Shown here: one piece after another, positions 8,654-17,326 of the stretch | How the letters are laid out: the number at the start of each line of letters is the position of its first letter | How positions within the stretch are numbered: position 1 is the stretch's first letter | Assembly: GCF_013149275.1 (NCBI RefSeq) | Contig: NZ_JABGNA010000005.1 | Coordinates: 372,001 to 436,000 of the forward strand | From: Mucilaginibacter sp. SG564 | Lineage (GTDB): Bacteria > Bacteroidota > Bacteroidia > Sphingobacteriales > Sphingobacteriaceae | Direction of reading: 5' to 3' | Length of the DNA: 64,000 nucleotides | The notes under the pieces: generated by a model | Told to the model about the DNA's origin: nothing | The model's input: only the letters and a program-made list of their open reading frames with translations | Databases searched by the model: none | Position numbers and translations under genes: made by a program

Positions 8654-9400
8654 CTATTTAAAATCAAACATGGCATCAACCGAGTAGAAACCCTTTTTAC
8701 CTTGTATCCACTCGGCGGCCAGCACCGCGCCCAGGGCAAAGCCGTTGCGGCTATGAGCGGTATGTTTAAATTCGATGGTATCTACTTCCGAATCGTAAAT
8801 AACGGTATGCGTGCCCGGCACACTATCGATGCGTAAAGATTCTATCAGTAGCTGGTTGTTGGAAACGGTATCATCATCCTGTTTATCATCCGTAGTTAAA
8901 ACATTAACCCACTCCGATTTGGTTTCCAGGTTATCCAGGATGCCTTCGGCAATGGTGATGGCGGTACCACTTGGCGAATCGAGCTTCTGGGTATGGTGAA
9001 TTTCCTCAACCTGCACATCATAGTACGGATAGTTATTCATTACTTTGGCCAGCAGGCGGTTAACATGAAAAAATATATTTACCCCAACGCTAAAGTTTGA
9101 TCCGTACAGCAAAGTATTATTACCCTGCTCGCAAAGTTGTTTTATTTGGGGGATCTGATCGTACCAACCGGTTGTACCTACTACAATGGGTATGCCCGCG
9201 TCAAAACAATGCTTAATGTTGCCCAATACCGATGCCGGCATGGTAAAATCGATAACCACATCGGCTTTCTGCAGGTTTTCAACCGTCAGATCATCCATAG
9301 TATCGTGATCAATAGTTAATACAATTTCGTGTTTGCGGCTAATGGCGATCTTCTCGATGATCTTGCCCATTTTTCCATAACCCAGTAATGCTATTTTCAT
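8654..9400 (-). CDS. dapB: 4-hydroxy-tetrahydrodipicolinate reductase
   Basis: Cytoplasmic enzyme of lysine and meso-diaminopimelate synthesis that reduces the product of DapA using NAD(P)H. The N-terminal Rossmann motif is GYGKMGK, shorter than in E. coli. VIDFTMPAS, VVGTTGWYDQ and the catalytic EIHHTQKLDSPSGTA segment are all present. The 248-residue length fits the compact Bacteroidota form. It lies in the conserved Bacteroidota order parA-parB-DUF5683-dapB-lepB; the link is genomic, with no known joint function. Confidence 0.95.
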   Translation of the reverse strand: MKIALLGYGKMGKIIEKIAISRKHEIVLTIDHDTMDDLTVENLQKADVVIDFTMPASVLGNIKHCFDAGIPIVVGTTGWYDQIPQIKQLCEQGNNTLLYGSNFSVGVNIFFHVNRLLAKVMNNYPYYDVQVEEIHHTQKLDSPSGTAITIAEGILDNLETKSEWVNVLTTDDKQDDDTVSNNQLLIESLRIDSVPGTHTVIYDSEVDTIEFKHTAHSRNGFALGAVLAAEWIQGKKGFYSVDAMFDFK

Positions 9401-9403
9401 AAT

Positions 9404-9532
9404 TTAGTGAGTGGTGAGTAGAGAGTAGTGAGTGGTGAGTAATGAGAGATGAATATCCGAATGACTGCGTTTTTTATACCAAGTCTTCGATTGTTTCACT
9501 ATTCACAACTCTCCACTCACTACCCACCAGTT
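9404..9532. repeat. GAGTAGTGAGTGGTGAGTA word-repeat hairpin
   Basis: The words GTGAGTGGTGAGTAG and GAGTAGTGAGTGGTGAGT at about 9405-9442 are answered by CACAACTCTCCACTCACTACCCACC at about 9504-9528. Together they make an imperfect inverted repeat filling the gap upstream of dapB. Confidence 0.65.
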
Positions 9533-9535
9533 CTA

Positions 9536-10222
9536 TTAAAACGTAAAGGTAATTTTTATCGACGGAATATAAGAAGAATTGGCACTTTGCGCGTAAAGCG
9601 GCTGATTCATTAAACCAGGGGTGATTTTCATGTTCATGCCCAGGTTATTATCAACCGTATAGGAATGTATGAACTTGGCATCAATATAGGCGTCGATGGT
9701 TTGGATACCCCAGGCAGCTAATATACCCAGGATGCTCAGGTCGCGGTTACGACGGTAACCATCCATTTCGCTGATGATACTGGCATCAGGCACATTATAC
9801 TGGGCATACAACTGGTATTCCTTATAATATGGCTGGCCAGGTGTAGGGGCTATACCCTGTTTCCGGTAATTATATATCGCGATATCCTGGTTATAATATT
9901 TTTGGTTAAATATTACAGCCGAAACTAAAAGCCCGATACCACCATAAACAATAGGCACTTTCCACCAACGATGATTGTATAGCTGCCCCCAACCTGGTAC
10001 CATTAAAGAGTGCATTACCGCTTTGTGCGGGCTATGTAAGCTATCCGGGTGGTAAGCTTTTTCTTTTTTGATGGGTGGCGCAAAAGAACCGGGGGCTGTG
10101 TTCGACGCTTTTTTTAAAGTATCATTTTTACCGCTTTTCACGGTATCTGGCCCAAACCCTTGTGCTTTTGCTGTTACAGCCAATATCGTGATCAAACCAA
10201 TAACAAGCAGGAATTTATACAT
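9536..10222 (-). CDS. DUF5683 domain-containing membrane protein
   Basis: Envelope protein of unknown function found next to parB in many Bacteroidota. The ATG at 10222 is preferred because it gives a clean signal peptide (MYKFLLVIGLITILAVTAKA, then QGFG); the ATG 36 bases upstream adds only a non-hydrophobic leader. The DUF5683 core includes HSLMVPGWGQLYNHRWWKVP and a membrane segment VYGGIGLLVSAVIF, with a second hydrophobic stretch near LSILGILAAWGIQTIDAY. It is 228 residues long and lies between parB and dapB in the same direction. Confidence 0.85.
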   Translation of the reverse strand: MYKFLLVIGLITILAVTAKAQGFGPDTVKSGKNDTLKKASNTAPGSFAPPIKKEKAYHPDSLHSPHKAVMHSLMVPGWGQLYNHRWWKVPIVYGGIGLLVSAVIFNQKYYNQDIAIYNYRKQGIAPTPGQPYYKEYQLYAQYNVPDASIISEMDGYRRNRDLSILGILAAWGIQTIDAYIDAKFIHSYTVDNNLGMNMKITPGLMNQPLYAQSANSSYIPSIKITFTF

Positions 10223-10237
10223 CTTTATATTATTTAA

Positions 10238-10326
10238 GAGGCAAGAATCAAGAGACAAGAATCAAGAAAAAAGTGATAATCGTAGATTTATCTTCATGTC
10301 TTGATTCCTGACTCTAACTTCTTGGA
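10238..10326. repeat. CAAGAATCAAGA word-repeat hairpin
   Basis: GGCAAGAATCAAGAGACAAGAATCAAG at about 10241-10267 is matched in reverse complement by CATGTCTTGATTCCTGACTC around 10295-10314. Similar words occur at 21360-21390, 44933-44952 and 45001-45030. Confidence 0.65.
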
Positions 10327-10334
10327 TCTCGGTC

Positions 10335-11258
10335 TTACCAATCCAGCATCTCGAGGATACGGCCCAGATCATCATCTGAAAGAAAAGGTATTTCGATAAC
10401 ACCACTTCCTTTGCTGCCTACCTTGAGTTTTACCCTTGTACTAAACTTTGAAGCCAGATCGTCCTGTATTTTTTGCAGCTGGTATGATACCGGTTCGGGT
10501 TGTTTACCTTCCTTCTTTACCGGCGACTTCTGCATATCGCGAGCCAGTTCTTCAGCTTTACGAACGGATAAACCTTGCTGAATGATATGTTGATGTAAAT
10601 ATAATTGTTTGGCGGGGTCGTCAATGGTGATCAAAGCCTTGGCATGGCCCATAGTTAAGGCCCCATCGCGGATGGATGCCTGGATGCTTGGCGGCAACTT
10701 TAACAGGCGCAGGTAATTGGTTACGGTTGAGCGGTTTTTGCTCACCCTATCGCCCAATTCCTCCTGTTTCAGGTTACACTCTTCTATCATGCGCTGAAAG
10801 CTGAGTGCCACTTCAATGGCATTCAGGTTTTCGCGTTGAATGTTCTCGATCAGGGCCATTTCCAGCATTTGCTGGTCGTTGGCGGTGCGCACATAAGCGG
10901 GCACCTGTGTTAACCCGGCTATTTTTGAAGCGCGGAAACGGCGCTCGCCCGATATAAGCTGGTATTTGTGCGCGTTGATGCGCCTTACCGTAATGGGCTG
11001 TATTAACCCTTGCAGTTTAATGGAGTCGGCCAGTTCGGCCAGGGCCTGTTCGTCAAAATCGGTACGGGGCTGAAAAGGGTTTACCTCAATTTCGGCCAGC
11101 TGTATCTCATTTACCGAGCCCAGGCTGTTAACCTCCACAGCCGATGTGGAGGCTTCTTTATCTTTATCCTTAGTTTTATTATAAGGTTGTACGTTTACAG
11201 AGTCATTCAACAGCGCACTTAATCCTTTGCCCAGGGCATTTCTTCTTTCACTACTCAT
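10335..11258 (-). CDS. parB: ParB/Spo0J chromosome-partitioning protein
   Basis: DNA-binding CTPase-type partition protein that loads at parS and works with ParA in chromosome segregation. The N-terminus has the short RNALGKGLSALL segment, which contacts ParA. The ParB core includes NPFQPRTDFDEQALAELADSI, LIQPITVRR and SGERRFRASKIAGL (the CTP-binding GERRxRA motif), followed by helix-turn-helix RVSKNRSTVTNYLRLLKLP. The C-terminal ILEMLDW is the dimerisation end. It is 307 residues, standard for the family, and starts 3 bases after the parA stop, so the two are translationally linked. No parS was recognised in the window. Confidence 0.95.
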   Translation of the reverse strand: MSSERRNALGKGLSALLNDSVNVQPYNKTKDKDKEASTSAVEVNSLGSVNEIQLAEIEVNPFQPRTDFDEQALAELADSIKLQGLIQPITVRRINAHKYQLISGERRFRASKIAGLTQVPAYVRTANDQQMLEMALIENIQRENLNAIEVALSFQRMIEECNLKQEELGDRVSKNRSTVTNYLRLLKLPPSIQASIRDGALTMGHAKALITIDDPAKQLYLHQHIIQQGLSVRKAEELARDMQKSPVKKEGKQPEPVSYQLQKIQDDLASKFSTRVKLKVGSKGSGVIEIPFLSDDDLGRILEMLDW

Positions 11259-11261
11259 GGG

Positions 11262-12065
11262 TTACACTGTTGCTGTCGCGGCTTCCGACTCGTTCTTAGT
11301 CAGGCCGTTTTTCTCAATAATTTCGCGGGCCAGGTTTAAATAATTGATGGCGCCTTTACAGGTGGCATCGTGCATAATTACCGATACGCCAAAGCTTGGC
11401 GCCTCGCTTAAACGGGTGTTACGCTGAATAATAGTATCAAAAACCATATCCTCAAAATGAGTTTTCACCTCATCAACCACCTGGTTTGATAAACGCAGAC
11501 GTACATCGTACATGGTTAATAATATGCCTTCAATTTCCAGCTGCGGATTAAGTCGTGATTGTACAATTTTGATGGTATTGAGCAATTTACCCAAACCTTC
11601 CAAAGCGAAGTACTCGCATTGTACAGGTATAATTACCGAGTTAGCGGCGGTTAACGCGTTGATGGTGATCAAACCTAATGAAGGCGAGCAATCGATAATA
11701 ATAAAGTCATACTCATTTTGTATGGCTTCAAATACCTGTTTCATTTTATACTCGCGGCCACTCAGGTTAATCATCTCTATCTCGGCACCTACCAGATCAA
11801 TATGGGCTGGCAGCAGATCCAGATTAGGGGTATCCGTTTTCTGGATAGCCTCATGCGGGTCAACCTGGTTGATGATACACTCGTAAATACTATTCTTGAT
11901 GTTACGGGGATCGAAACCGATACCCGATGTTGAATTAGCCTGCGGATCCGCATCAACCAACAAGGTTTTGAAATCTAATACGGCCAAACTTGCGGCCAGA
12001 TTTATAGATGATGTAGTTTTTCCTACGCCACCTTTCTGGTTGGCTAAAGCAATTATTTTACTCAT
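11262..12065 (-). CDS. parA: ParA/Soj chromosome-partitioning ATPase
   Basis: Deviant Walker A ATPase that drives chromosome-origin segregation with ParB. The motif KGGVGKTTSSINLAASLA lies at residues 11-28, the Walker A' region is LLVDADPQANST, and the Walker B is FIIIDCSPSLGLITINAL. The 267-residue length and the lack of an N-terminal DNA-binding domain mark it as a chromosomal Soj-type protein rather than a plasmid P1-type ParA. It is the first gene of the minus-strand unit that continues to lepB; the upstream spacer 12066-12377 should hold the promoter. Confidence 0.96.
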   Translation of the reverse strand: MSKIIALANQKGGVGKTTSSINLAASLAVLDFKTLLVDADPQANSTSGIGFDPRNIKNSIYECIINQVDPHEAIQKTDTPNLDLLPAHIDLVGAEIEMINLSGREYKMKQVFEAIQNEYDFIIIDCSPSLGLITINALTAANSVIIPVQCEYFALEGLGKLLNTIKIVQSRLNPQLEIEGILLTMYDVRLRLSNQVVDEVKTHFEDMVFDTIIQRNTRLSEAPSFGVSVIMHDATCKGAINYLNLAREIIEKNGLTKNESEAATATV

Positions 12066-12377
12066 TCTATATCCTTACAAAATTTATATTACTATGATTT
12101 ATAACAACGAAAAATAGAACCGGAAATTTCTACTTTCGTAAAAGTTTTTGTCCAACGGTAAAGATACGGATTTAAAACTATTCCGAAATCCACAGGTTTT
12201 GGCAATTTACAAACAAATTTCAATTAGTGAATTAGTGATTTAGCGAATTAGTGATAGCCTTAATGGCTGATTATTAATACCTAAGACGTTGAATTTATTA
12301 TTAATTAAAAAATCACCGTTTCAACAAAAAAAAATAATTCACTAAATCACTAATTCAATAATTCATTAATTAAAAAC
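12066..12377. other. Divergent spacer with CACTAATTCA word-repeat hairpin
   Basis: The parA-proximal 150 bases are AT-rich and presumably carry the parA promoter, though no clear TANNTTTG box was placed. From about 12222 to 12257 the words GTGAATTAGTGATTTAGCG and GAATTAGTGATAG occur. Their reverse complement (AATTCACTAAATCACTAATTC) lies at about 12339-12359, immediately before the FMN reductase start. No gene is seen. Confidence 0.6.
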
Positions 12378-12899
12378 ATGATCACTATTATATCATCAAC
12401 CAATCGCCCCGGGAGCCATACGCTTAAGCTTGCTACCTATTATCAGCAAAAATTGAGCGAGAAAGGCGTTGAGGCGGGCATATTTTCATTGGCCGATCTG
12501 CCAGCAAACATTATACAAACCGATCTTTACGGCAAACGTAGTCCGGAGTTTGAACCCATACAGGACCTTATCAACCGCACCGATAAATTTATATTTATCA
12601 TTCCCGAATACAACGGCAGTTTCCCCGGCGTACTGAAAGTGTTTATGGATGCCTGCGATTTCCCAGGTACTTTTTATGATAAGAAAGCGGCCCTGGTAGG
12701 CCTGTCATCAGGTAAATATGGCAATATCAGGGGAATTGATCATTTTACAGGGGTTTGTCATTATATGCACCTCAATATCATGTCGTTAAAGATCCATATT
12801 GCTTCCATCAATAAAGAAATGGACAAAGAGGGCAATCTTTTAAATGCCGATACTTTAAAGTTTACCGACGAGCAAATAGATAAGTTTATTAAGTTCTGA
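12378..12899 (+). CDS. NADPH-dependent FMN reductase-family protein
   Basis: A 173-residue flavodoxin-fold oxidoreductase of the NADPH-dependent FMN reductase group. The phosphate-binding loop SSTNRPGSHTLKLA lies at residues 6-19. The segment FIFIIPEYNGSFPGVLKVFMD is the family signature (PEYNGS.PG.LK...D), and KKAALVGLSSGKYGNIRG follows. These enzymes use NAD(P)H to reduce FMN, quinones, azo compounds or metals; the physiological acceptor is unknown. It is a lone gene, divergent from parA, preceded by a word-repeat hairpin. Confidence 0.88.
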   Translation: MITIISSTNRPGSHTLKLATYYQQKLSEKGVEAGIFSLADLPANIIQTDLYGKRSPEFEPIQDLINRTDKFIFIIPEYNGSFPGVLKVFMDACDFPGTFYDKKAALVGLSSGKYGNIRGIDHFTGVCHYMHLNIMSLKIHIASINKEMDKEGNLLNADTLKFTDEQIDKFIKF

Positions 12900-12912
12900 T
12901 CATCATTTAGTC

Positions 12913-12987
12913 GTAGAGACGCATATTTGCGTCTCCAAACAAGTCAAGTATCCATTGCAATCGGGAGACGCAAATATGCGTCTCTAC
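12913..12987. repeat. Perfect 24-bp inverted repeat GTAGAGACGCATATTTGCGTC...
   Basis: 12913-12936 and 12964-12987 are exact reverse complements, and each arm is itself almost palindromic (GAGACGCATATTTGCGTCTC). It lies between two convergent genes and could end transcription both ways. A related short hairpin (GAGACGCATGTGATGCGTCTC) is at about 56252-56272. Confidence 0.85.
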
Positions 12988-12996
12988 ATCATAACC

Positions 12997-13683
12997 TTAC
13001 CCGCTGATCAACTTCGCCATACCAAACGCAGCAGCTGCAGCCAGGGCTCCTATCAATAATACTTTCAGCGCCCCTTTGATGGCGGGTTGCCCGGTTACCT
13101 TGCTTTTAAAATAACCAAACACAAACAGGCAGATCATGGTGATACCGCAGGAGTAATACAAAGCTTGTGTAGAATCGGCGATAAAAAAATAGGGCGAGAG
13201 CGGGATAATGCCACCAACAATATAAGATAAGCCAATGGTGATGGCACTTTGTGTTGCACGATTGGCTTTGGGTTCTTCCAGTCCCAGCTCATAGCGCATC
13301 ATAAAATCAACCCATTTATCTTTGTCTTTCGCCATTTCTTCGGCAACTTCGTTCTGTAGTTTTTCGGACAGACCAAAGGCCGCGAACACTTCCTTTACTT
13401 CCGCTTTTTCCTGCTCGGGTACTTTTTCAACCTCCTCATACTCCCGTTTCAGTTCGGAGGCATAATGATCAACTTCGGTCCGACCGGCCAGGAACCCACC
13501 CAGCCCCATGGCGATGGAACCGGCCACAATTTCGGCTATACCGGCCGTAATCACAATACCCGATGAATTTACCGCCCCGCTTAAACCCGCGGCCAGTGCA
13601 AAGGGTACCGTTAACCCATCAGACATACCAATAACAATATCCCTGATGGTGTCTGAGCTTTGTAAATGTTGTTCGTGATGCAT
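12997..13683 (-). CDS. VIT1/CCC1 family (iron/manganese) transporter
   Basis: A 228-residue inner-membrane protein of the VIT1/CCC1 family, known in yeast and plants for moving Fe2+ or Mn2+ out of the cytosol. The N-terminus has the family mark DIVIGMSDGLTVPFALAAGLSGA, followed by IAEIVAGSIAMGLGGFLAGRTE. A cytoplasmic acidic and charged region, EYEEVEKVPEQEKAEVKEVF, is the expected metal-binding loop with several glutamates. Three more hydrophobic segments complete the five-helix topology. It converges on the preceding FMN reductase. Confidence 0.88.
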   Translation of the reverse strand: MHHEQHLQSSDTIRDIVIGMSDGLTVPFALAAGLSGAVNSSGIVITAGIAEIVAGSIAMGLGGFLAGRTEVDHYASELKREYEEVEKVPEQEKAEVKEVFAAFGLSEKLQNEVAEEMAKDKDKWVDFMMRYELGLEEPKANRATQSAITIGLSYIVGGIIPLSPYFFIADSTQALYYSCGITMICLFVFGYFKSKVTGQPAIKGALKVLLIGALAAAAAFGMAKLISG

Positions 13684-13754
13684 AAGATAAATGTACCTGC
13701 ATTAAGATTAGTAATCGGTATAAATAGTTATTTGTTATTAGTTTGAATTAAACT

Positions 13755-14411
13755 CTATTGCTTTTGGATACACCAGGTGGTCATACAACGCAGGTTTTGC
13801 ACGTTGGTGGTTTTTATGGGCTCGTAAAGGGAGCCGCCTAATTCGGCGGTATAATTGAGCAGCGTTTGTTCGTTCACCAGGAAACGTTCGGAGCCATCCG
13901 GCAGCAGGTAACGGCCATCGCCTCTGCTTACTACCAGTTCTTCGATACCGATATCCGATGCCAGTCGCGCGAACAAATAACCGCCTGGTTTCAGCACGCG
14001 CCACAGGGAACGCACCATGCTATCAAAATGCTGCTCATTCTTGGCGAAATGTAATACGGCGCTGCAGATCACCAAGTCGAAAAAATCACCAGCCCAGGGC
14101 ATATCCTCCACTCCCGATACCCGAAATTTATTGAGCGCATGTGTGGATGAAAGTTTTGCCGATAGCTGCGTTACCACCTCCACAGCTTCCACACTTTGGT
14201 CGATGCCATATACATCAAAGCCATTCTGCATAAAATATACCAGGTTGCGCCCACCACCACAGCCGGCATCCAATATGGTTTCGCAATGGTCAAAGCGGCC
14301 TTTTAACAACTGATCAAATAAATAGATATCGATATTGCCAAAAGTTTGCTGCAGGTTGTTTTGCATGGGTGGTTGTTTAGCGGGAAAATTAAGCAATTTC
14401 CCCTGTAACAT
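13755..14411 (-). CDS. Class I SAM-dependent methyltransferase
   Basis: A 218-residue methyltransferase. Motif I is ILDAGCGGGRNLVYF, followed by VYGIDQSVEAVEVV (motif II acidic loop), and then DLVICSAVLHFAKNEQHFDSM and LWRVLKPGGYLFARLASD (motif III/post III). The C-terminal part (LLPDGSERFLVNEQTLL) resembles tellurite-resistance TehB-like and ubiquinone-type methyltransferases, but no substrate can be assigned. The ATG at 14411 is preceded by GGAGGGAA, an unusually good Shine-Dalgarno for this genome; an alternative ATG at 14366 (MQNNLQQTFGNIDIYLFD) begins the conserved part. Confidence 0.85.
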   Translation of the reverse strand: MLQGKLLNFPAKQPPMQNNLQQTFGNIDIYLFDQLLKGRFDHCETILDAGCGGGRNLVYFMQNGFDVYGIDQSVEAVEVVTQLSAKLSSTHALNKFRVSGVEDMPWAGDFFDLVICSAVLHFAKNEQHFDSMVRSLWRVLKPGGYLFARLASDIGIEELVVSRGDGRYLLPDGSERFLVNEQTLLNYTAELGGSLYEPIKTTNVQNLRCMTTWCIQKQ

Positions 14412-14437
14412 TTCCCTCCAAAATAAATCTCATTGGT

Positions 14438-14554
14438 ATGGAAACATTCATCTACCTTACTACAAGAATCATTTCGGTATGTTGTATGGCTGTTATTGCC
14501 TGCACAGCAACTCCATTGGCAGGTTTGCTTAAATGCGCGGAAGCCAAATCCTGA
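14438..14554 (+). CDS. Possible 38-residue membrane peptide
   Basis: A short open frame beginning METFIYLTTRIISVCCMAV and continuing with a hydrophobic stretch and a C-terminal LLKCAEAKS. It lies in the divergent gap between the methyltransferase and the LysR gene. One predicted membrane-spanning segment and three to four cysteines are the only notable features. No family was recognised and chance cannot be excluded. Confidence 0.2.
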   Translation: METFIYLTTRIISVCCMAVIACTATPLAGLLKCAEAKS

Positions 14555-14584
14555 TTTCAGAATAAAACCGCTAATTTTAGCCCA

Positions 14585-15484
14585 ATGATTTTTGATTTCA
14601 GGTTAAAGGTTTTTTATACGGTAGCTCAAAGGCTTAGTTTTACTAAGGCAGCCCATGAACTGTACATTACCCAACCGGCAGTTACCAAGCATATTAAGGA
14701 ACTGGAGCAACAGCTCAACGTGCAGTTATTTAAGCGCAATGGCAATAATATAGCGCTTACCGTAGCCGGTAAAGTACTGGTTCAATACGCCGAAAAGATC
14801 TTCCAAACCTATACCGAACTTGAAACCGAACTGGCCCAGTTGAACAATATGGAAGCTGGTACGCTGCACATTGGCGCCAGCACTACGGTGGCCCAAACTA
14901 TTTTACCCAAAATACTGGCGCTGTTCAAAAAGACCTACCCCGATGTTACCTTCAATTTTATACAGGGTAATACCGATCATATTTCGCAACTTATCCTCGA
15001 CGAAAAAATTGATGTGGCCATTGTAGAGGGTGCAGCGCATTCGCCGCAACTGGCCTACTCTCCCTTTGCTAAGGATGAGGTTGTATTAGTAACCCGGGCC
15101 AATAATAAAATTTCTAAAAAACAGGAGATCAGTCCTAAACAGTTACCGGATATTCCGCTGGTGCTGCGTGAGGCAGGTTCGGGAACACTGGATGTGATAT
15201 TTAATGCCCTTGCCAATGTACAGATCAACCCTAAGGACCTGAATATAGAAATCCAGTTGGAAAGCAGCATTGCCATCAAACAATATTTACTCTACTCAGA
15301 CACCGCCGCTTTTTTGTCCATCCAATCGGTATTAAGCGAACTGAAATACAATGAGTTAAGCATTATTGAAATAAAAGGAATGGAAATTTTCCGAACTTTT
15401 CAGTTCATCCAGCTCCACGGGAAAAACAGCAAACTGATTGATCTTTTTAAGCGTTTTTGCCTCGCCAATTATAACCTAAAGTAA
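14585..15484 (+). CDS. LysR family transcriptional regulator
   Basis: A 299-residue LysR-type regulator. The N-terminal winged helix-turn-helix is intact (FYTVAQRLSFTKAAHELYIT, then QPAVTKHIKELEQQLNVQLF). The C-terminal substrate-binding domain includes GTLHIGASTTVAQTILPKIL and LVLREAGSGT, the pattern of the CysL/CbbR-like branch. It lies 75 bases upstream of a ferredoxin reductase and ferredoxin on the same strand, so it may control them or be cotranscribed with them; this is context inference. The effector is unknown. Confidence 0.9.
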   Translation: MIFDFRLKVFYTVAQRLSFTKAAHELYITQPAVTKHIKELEQQLNVQLFKRNGNNIALTVAGKVLVQYAEKIFQTYTELETELAQLNNMEAGTLHIGASTTVAQTILPKILALFKKTYPDVTFNFIQGNTDHISQLILDEKIDVAIVEGAAHSPQLAYSPFAKDEVVLVTRANNKISKKQEISPKQLPDIPLVLREAGSGTLDVIFNALANVQINPKDLNIEIQLESSIAIKQYLLYSDTAAFLSIQSVLSELKYNELSIIEIKGMEIFRTFQFIQLHGKNSKLIDLFKRFCLANYNLK

Positions 15485-15559
15485 TCGCACATTACTAAAT
15501 ATCATTTGATTTTTGAATGACCTATAACCACATTTGAGTGCTTATTAAAAAGCACTTTT

Positions 15560-16570
15560 ATGGAACACATCAATACCGATATTTGCATTATAGGTGCAGG
15601 TCCTGTGGGTTTATTTGCTGTTTTTGAAGCGGGTTTACTCAAAATGCGCTGCCATTTAATTGACGTGCTACCGCAGGTTGGCGGTCAGCTTTCTGAAATA
15701 TACCCACATAAACCTATTTACGATATCCCGGGTTATCCGGACATCACCGCCCAACAACTAATTGACCGTCTGATGGAGCAGGGAGCGCCCTTTCACCCTA
15801 CTTTTAGTTTGGGCGAGCGGGTAGAAACCCTGACCAAGAATGACGATGGCTCCTACCTCATACAAACTAATGATGGCACTACCGTACATTGCCAGGTGGT
15901 GGTAATTGCCGGTGGCCTGGGCTGCTTTGAACCCCGCAAACCGGAAATTGACCGCCTGTTGGAATTTGAAGGCAAAGGCGTGGCCTACATGGTTAAAAAC
16001 CCCGAAGCCCTGCGCGGTCACAAGGTGGTTATTGCCGGTGGTGGTGATTCGGCGCTGGACTGGGCCATATTTTTGGCTGATGTGGCCGAACGGGTTACGC
16101 TGGTGCACCGCGGCGATACCTTCCGTGGTACACCCGACGCTGCCGAAAAGGTTTTTGAACTGGCCAAACAAGGCAAGATAGACCTGGTGCTCAAATCAAA
16201 CGTGGTAGCCTTAACCGGCGAAGGGCATCTGCAGGAAGTTACTTTATTAGATCGCAATAACAACGTAAGCCATATCGCCGCCGATCATCTGATACCGCTG
16301 TTTGGCTTGAGCCCAAAACTCGGACCAATTGCCAATTGGGGCCTCAATATTGATTTTTCGGCCATTGTGGTGAACACCCGCGATTACAGCACCAGTGTAG
16401 AACGCATCTATGCCATTGGCGATATCAACACCTACCCGGGTAAATTAAAGCTGATCCTTTGCGGGTTTCACGAGGCCGCAATGATGGCCCAGGGTGCGTT
16501 CAAATACGTTTATCCAGAACAAAAACTAACTTTTAAATACACTACCGTTTACGGCGTAACCGAGTTTTAG
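15560..16570 (+). CDS. Ferredoxin--NADP(+) reductase, thioredoxin reductase-like type
   Basis: A 336-residue flavoprotein of the TrxR-like FNR family (Bacillus YumC, Chlorobium FNR). The FAD-binding motif is IIGAGPVGLFAVFEAGL at residues 9-25; YDIPGYPDI is typical of the group, and VVIAGGGDSALDWAIFLADV is the NADPH-binding fingerprint. The CxxC redox pair of true thioredoxin reductases is absent, which separates it from TrxB. The C-terminus ends FKYTTVYGVTEF, an extension found in FNR. It is followed after 2 bases by a 2Fe-2S ferredoxin, its likely electron partner. Confidence 0.92.
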   Translation: MEHINTDICIIGAGPVGLFAVFEAGLLKMRCHLIDVLPQVGGQLSEIYPHKPIYDIPGYPDITAQQLIDRLMEQGAPFHPTFSLGERVETLTKNDDGSYLIQTNDGTTVHCQVVVIAGGLGCFEPRKPEIDRLLEFEGKGVAYMVKNPEALRGHKVVIAGGGDSALDWAIFLADVAERVTLVHRGDTFRGTPDAAEKVFELAKQGKIDLVLKSNVVALTGEGHLQEVTLLDRNNNVSHIAADHLIPLFGLSPKLGPIANWGLNIDFSAIVVNTRDYSTSVERIYAIGDINTYPGKLKLILCGFHEAAMMAQGAFKYVYPEQKLTFKYTTVYGVTEF

Positions 16571-16572
16571 CC

Positions 16573-16881
16573 ATGATCAACTTAATTATTGAAGACCGTG
16601 AAGGTCACCGTGCTCCGGTCGAAATTCCCGAGGGTATCAACCTGAGCTTGATGGAGGTGCTCAAAGCATCTGAATACGAGATACTGGCTACCTGCGGCGG
16701 TATGGCCCTTTGCGCCACCTGCCATGTACAGGTAGTGGAAGGTCCCGAACAATATTTTACGCCGACCGACAATGAGCTCGATATGCTAGACACCCTGCCC
16801 AACGCCGGTCCGGATAGCCGCCTGGCCTGCCAGATCCACCTCAGCGAGGAAATGGATGGCATGATGTTTCGATTACTTTAA
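16573..16881 (+). CDS. 2Fe-2S ferredoxin
   Basis: A 102-residue adrenodoxin-like [2Fe-2S] electron carrier. The four cluster cysteines are Cys41, Cys47, Cys50 and Cys86 (CGGMALCATC... and LACQ), the spacing of vertebrate/bacterial-type ferredoxins used with P450s, dioxygenases and Fe-S assembly. The gene begins 2 bases after the ferredoxin reductase stop, so the pair should be translated together and form an NADPH-to-ferredoxin shuttle. The final acceptor is not encoded nearby. A strong terminator follows. Confidence 0.92.
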   Translation: MINLIIEDREGHRAPVEIPEGINLSLMEVLKASEYEILATCGGMALCATCHVQVVEGPEQYFTPTDNELDMLDTLPNAGPDSRLACQIHLSEEMDGMMFRLL

Positions 16882-16942
16882 GTTATGCGCAGATTTTTTG
16901 TAAACTAAGTAAACAAGGGCGTTTTTAACAATTTTTAACACC

Positions 16943-16969
16943 AAAACGGCTATTTTTCAGCCGTTTTTT
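16943..16969 (+). terminator. Terminator after the ferredoxin
   Basis: AAAACGGCT-ATTTTTC-AGCCGTTTT hairpin running into a six-T tract, 60 bases past the ferredoxin stop. Confidence 0.8.
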
Positions 16970-17137
16970 GATAGAAAACGTTCAAAAAAACTCCATTTTA
17001 ACACTTTTTAACAAATCGGCAAAAACAAGCGTAAAATTGATACACTAAGTCTTCGCGATAAAACCGGGAGATTGCTCCTACGGCGAAGACTCGCCTCGTC
17101 CGTACCCTATACGAAAAGGAGGCCTCCCTTTCTCTTC

Positions 17138-17233
17138 ACACGTCATTGCGATGAGGAACGATGTGGCAATCCCCTACTTACAGAGCGGATCTGCATATCG
17201 GGGATTGCCACGCTGCGCTCGCAATTGACGTGT
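17138..17233. repeat. Family B palindromic repeat
   Basis: ACACGTCATTGCGATGAGGAACG and its mate GCGCTCGCAATTGACGTGT form the outer arms; TGTGGCAATCCCC and GGGGATTGCCAC pair inside. The rest of the gap from 16970 to 17326 holds T-rich text and no gene. Confidence 0.85.
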
Positions 17234-17326
17234 CTTTTTATTCCCCCCACACTTCATCCCAGCCCGAAATATCCCTCCTCAAACTACCCTACCTTTACAT
17301 TTATTACATCATCAAAAGCAAATAAA

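Noticed and set aside
10335..12377. parS site near parAB
   Set aside because: No TGTTTCACGTGAAACA-like palindrome was recognised in the genes or the spacer; absence is not proof.
17072..17326. N-terminal extension of the ABM-domain protein
   Set aside because: It translates a family B palindrome and is not conserved-looking; the ATG at 17327 starts the domain.
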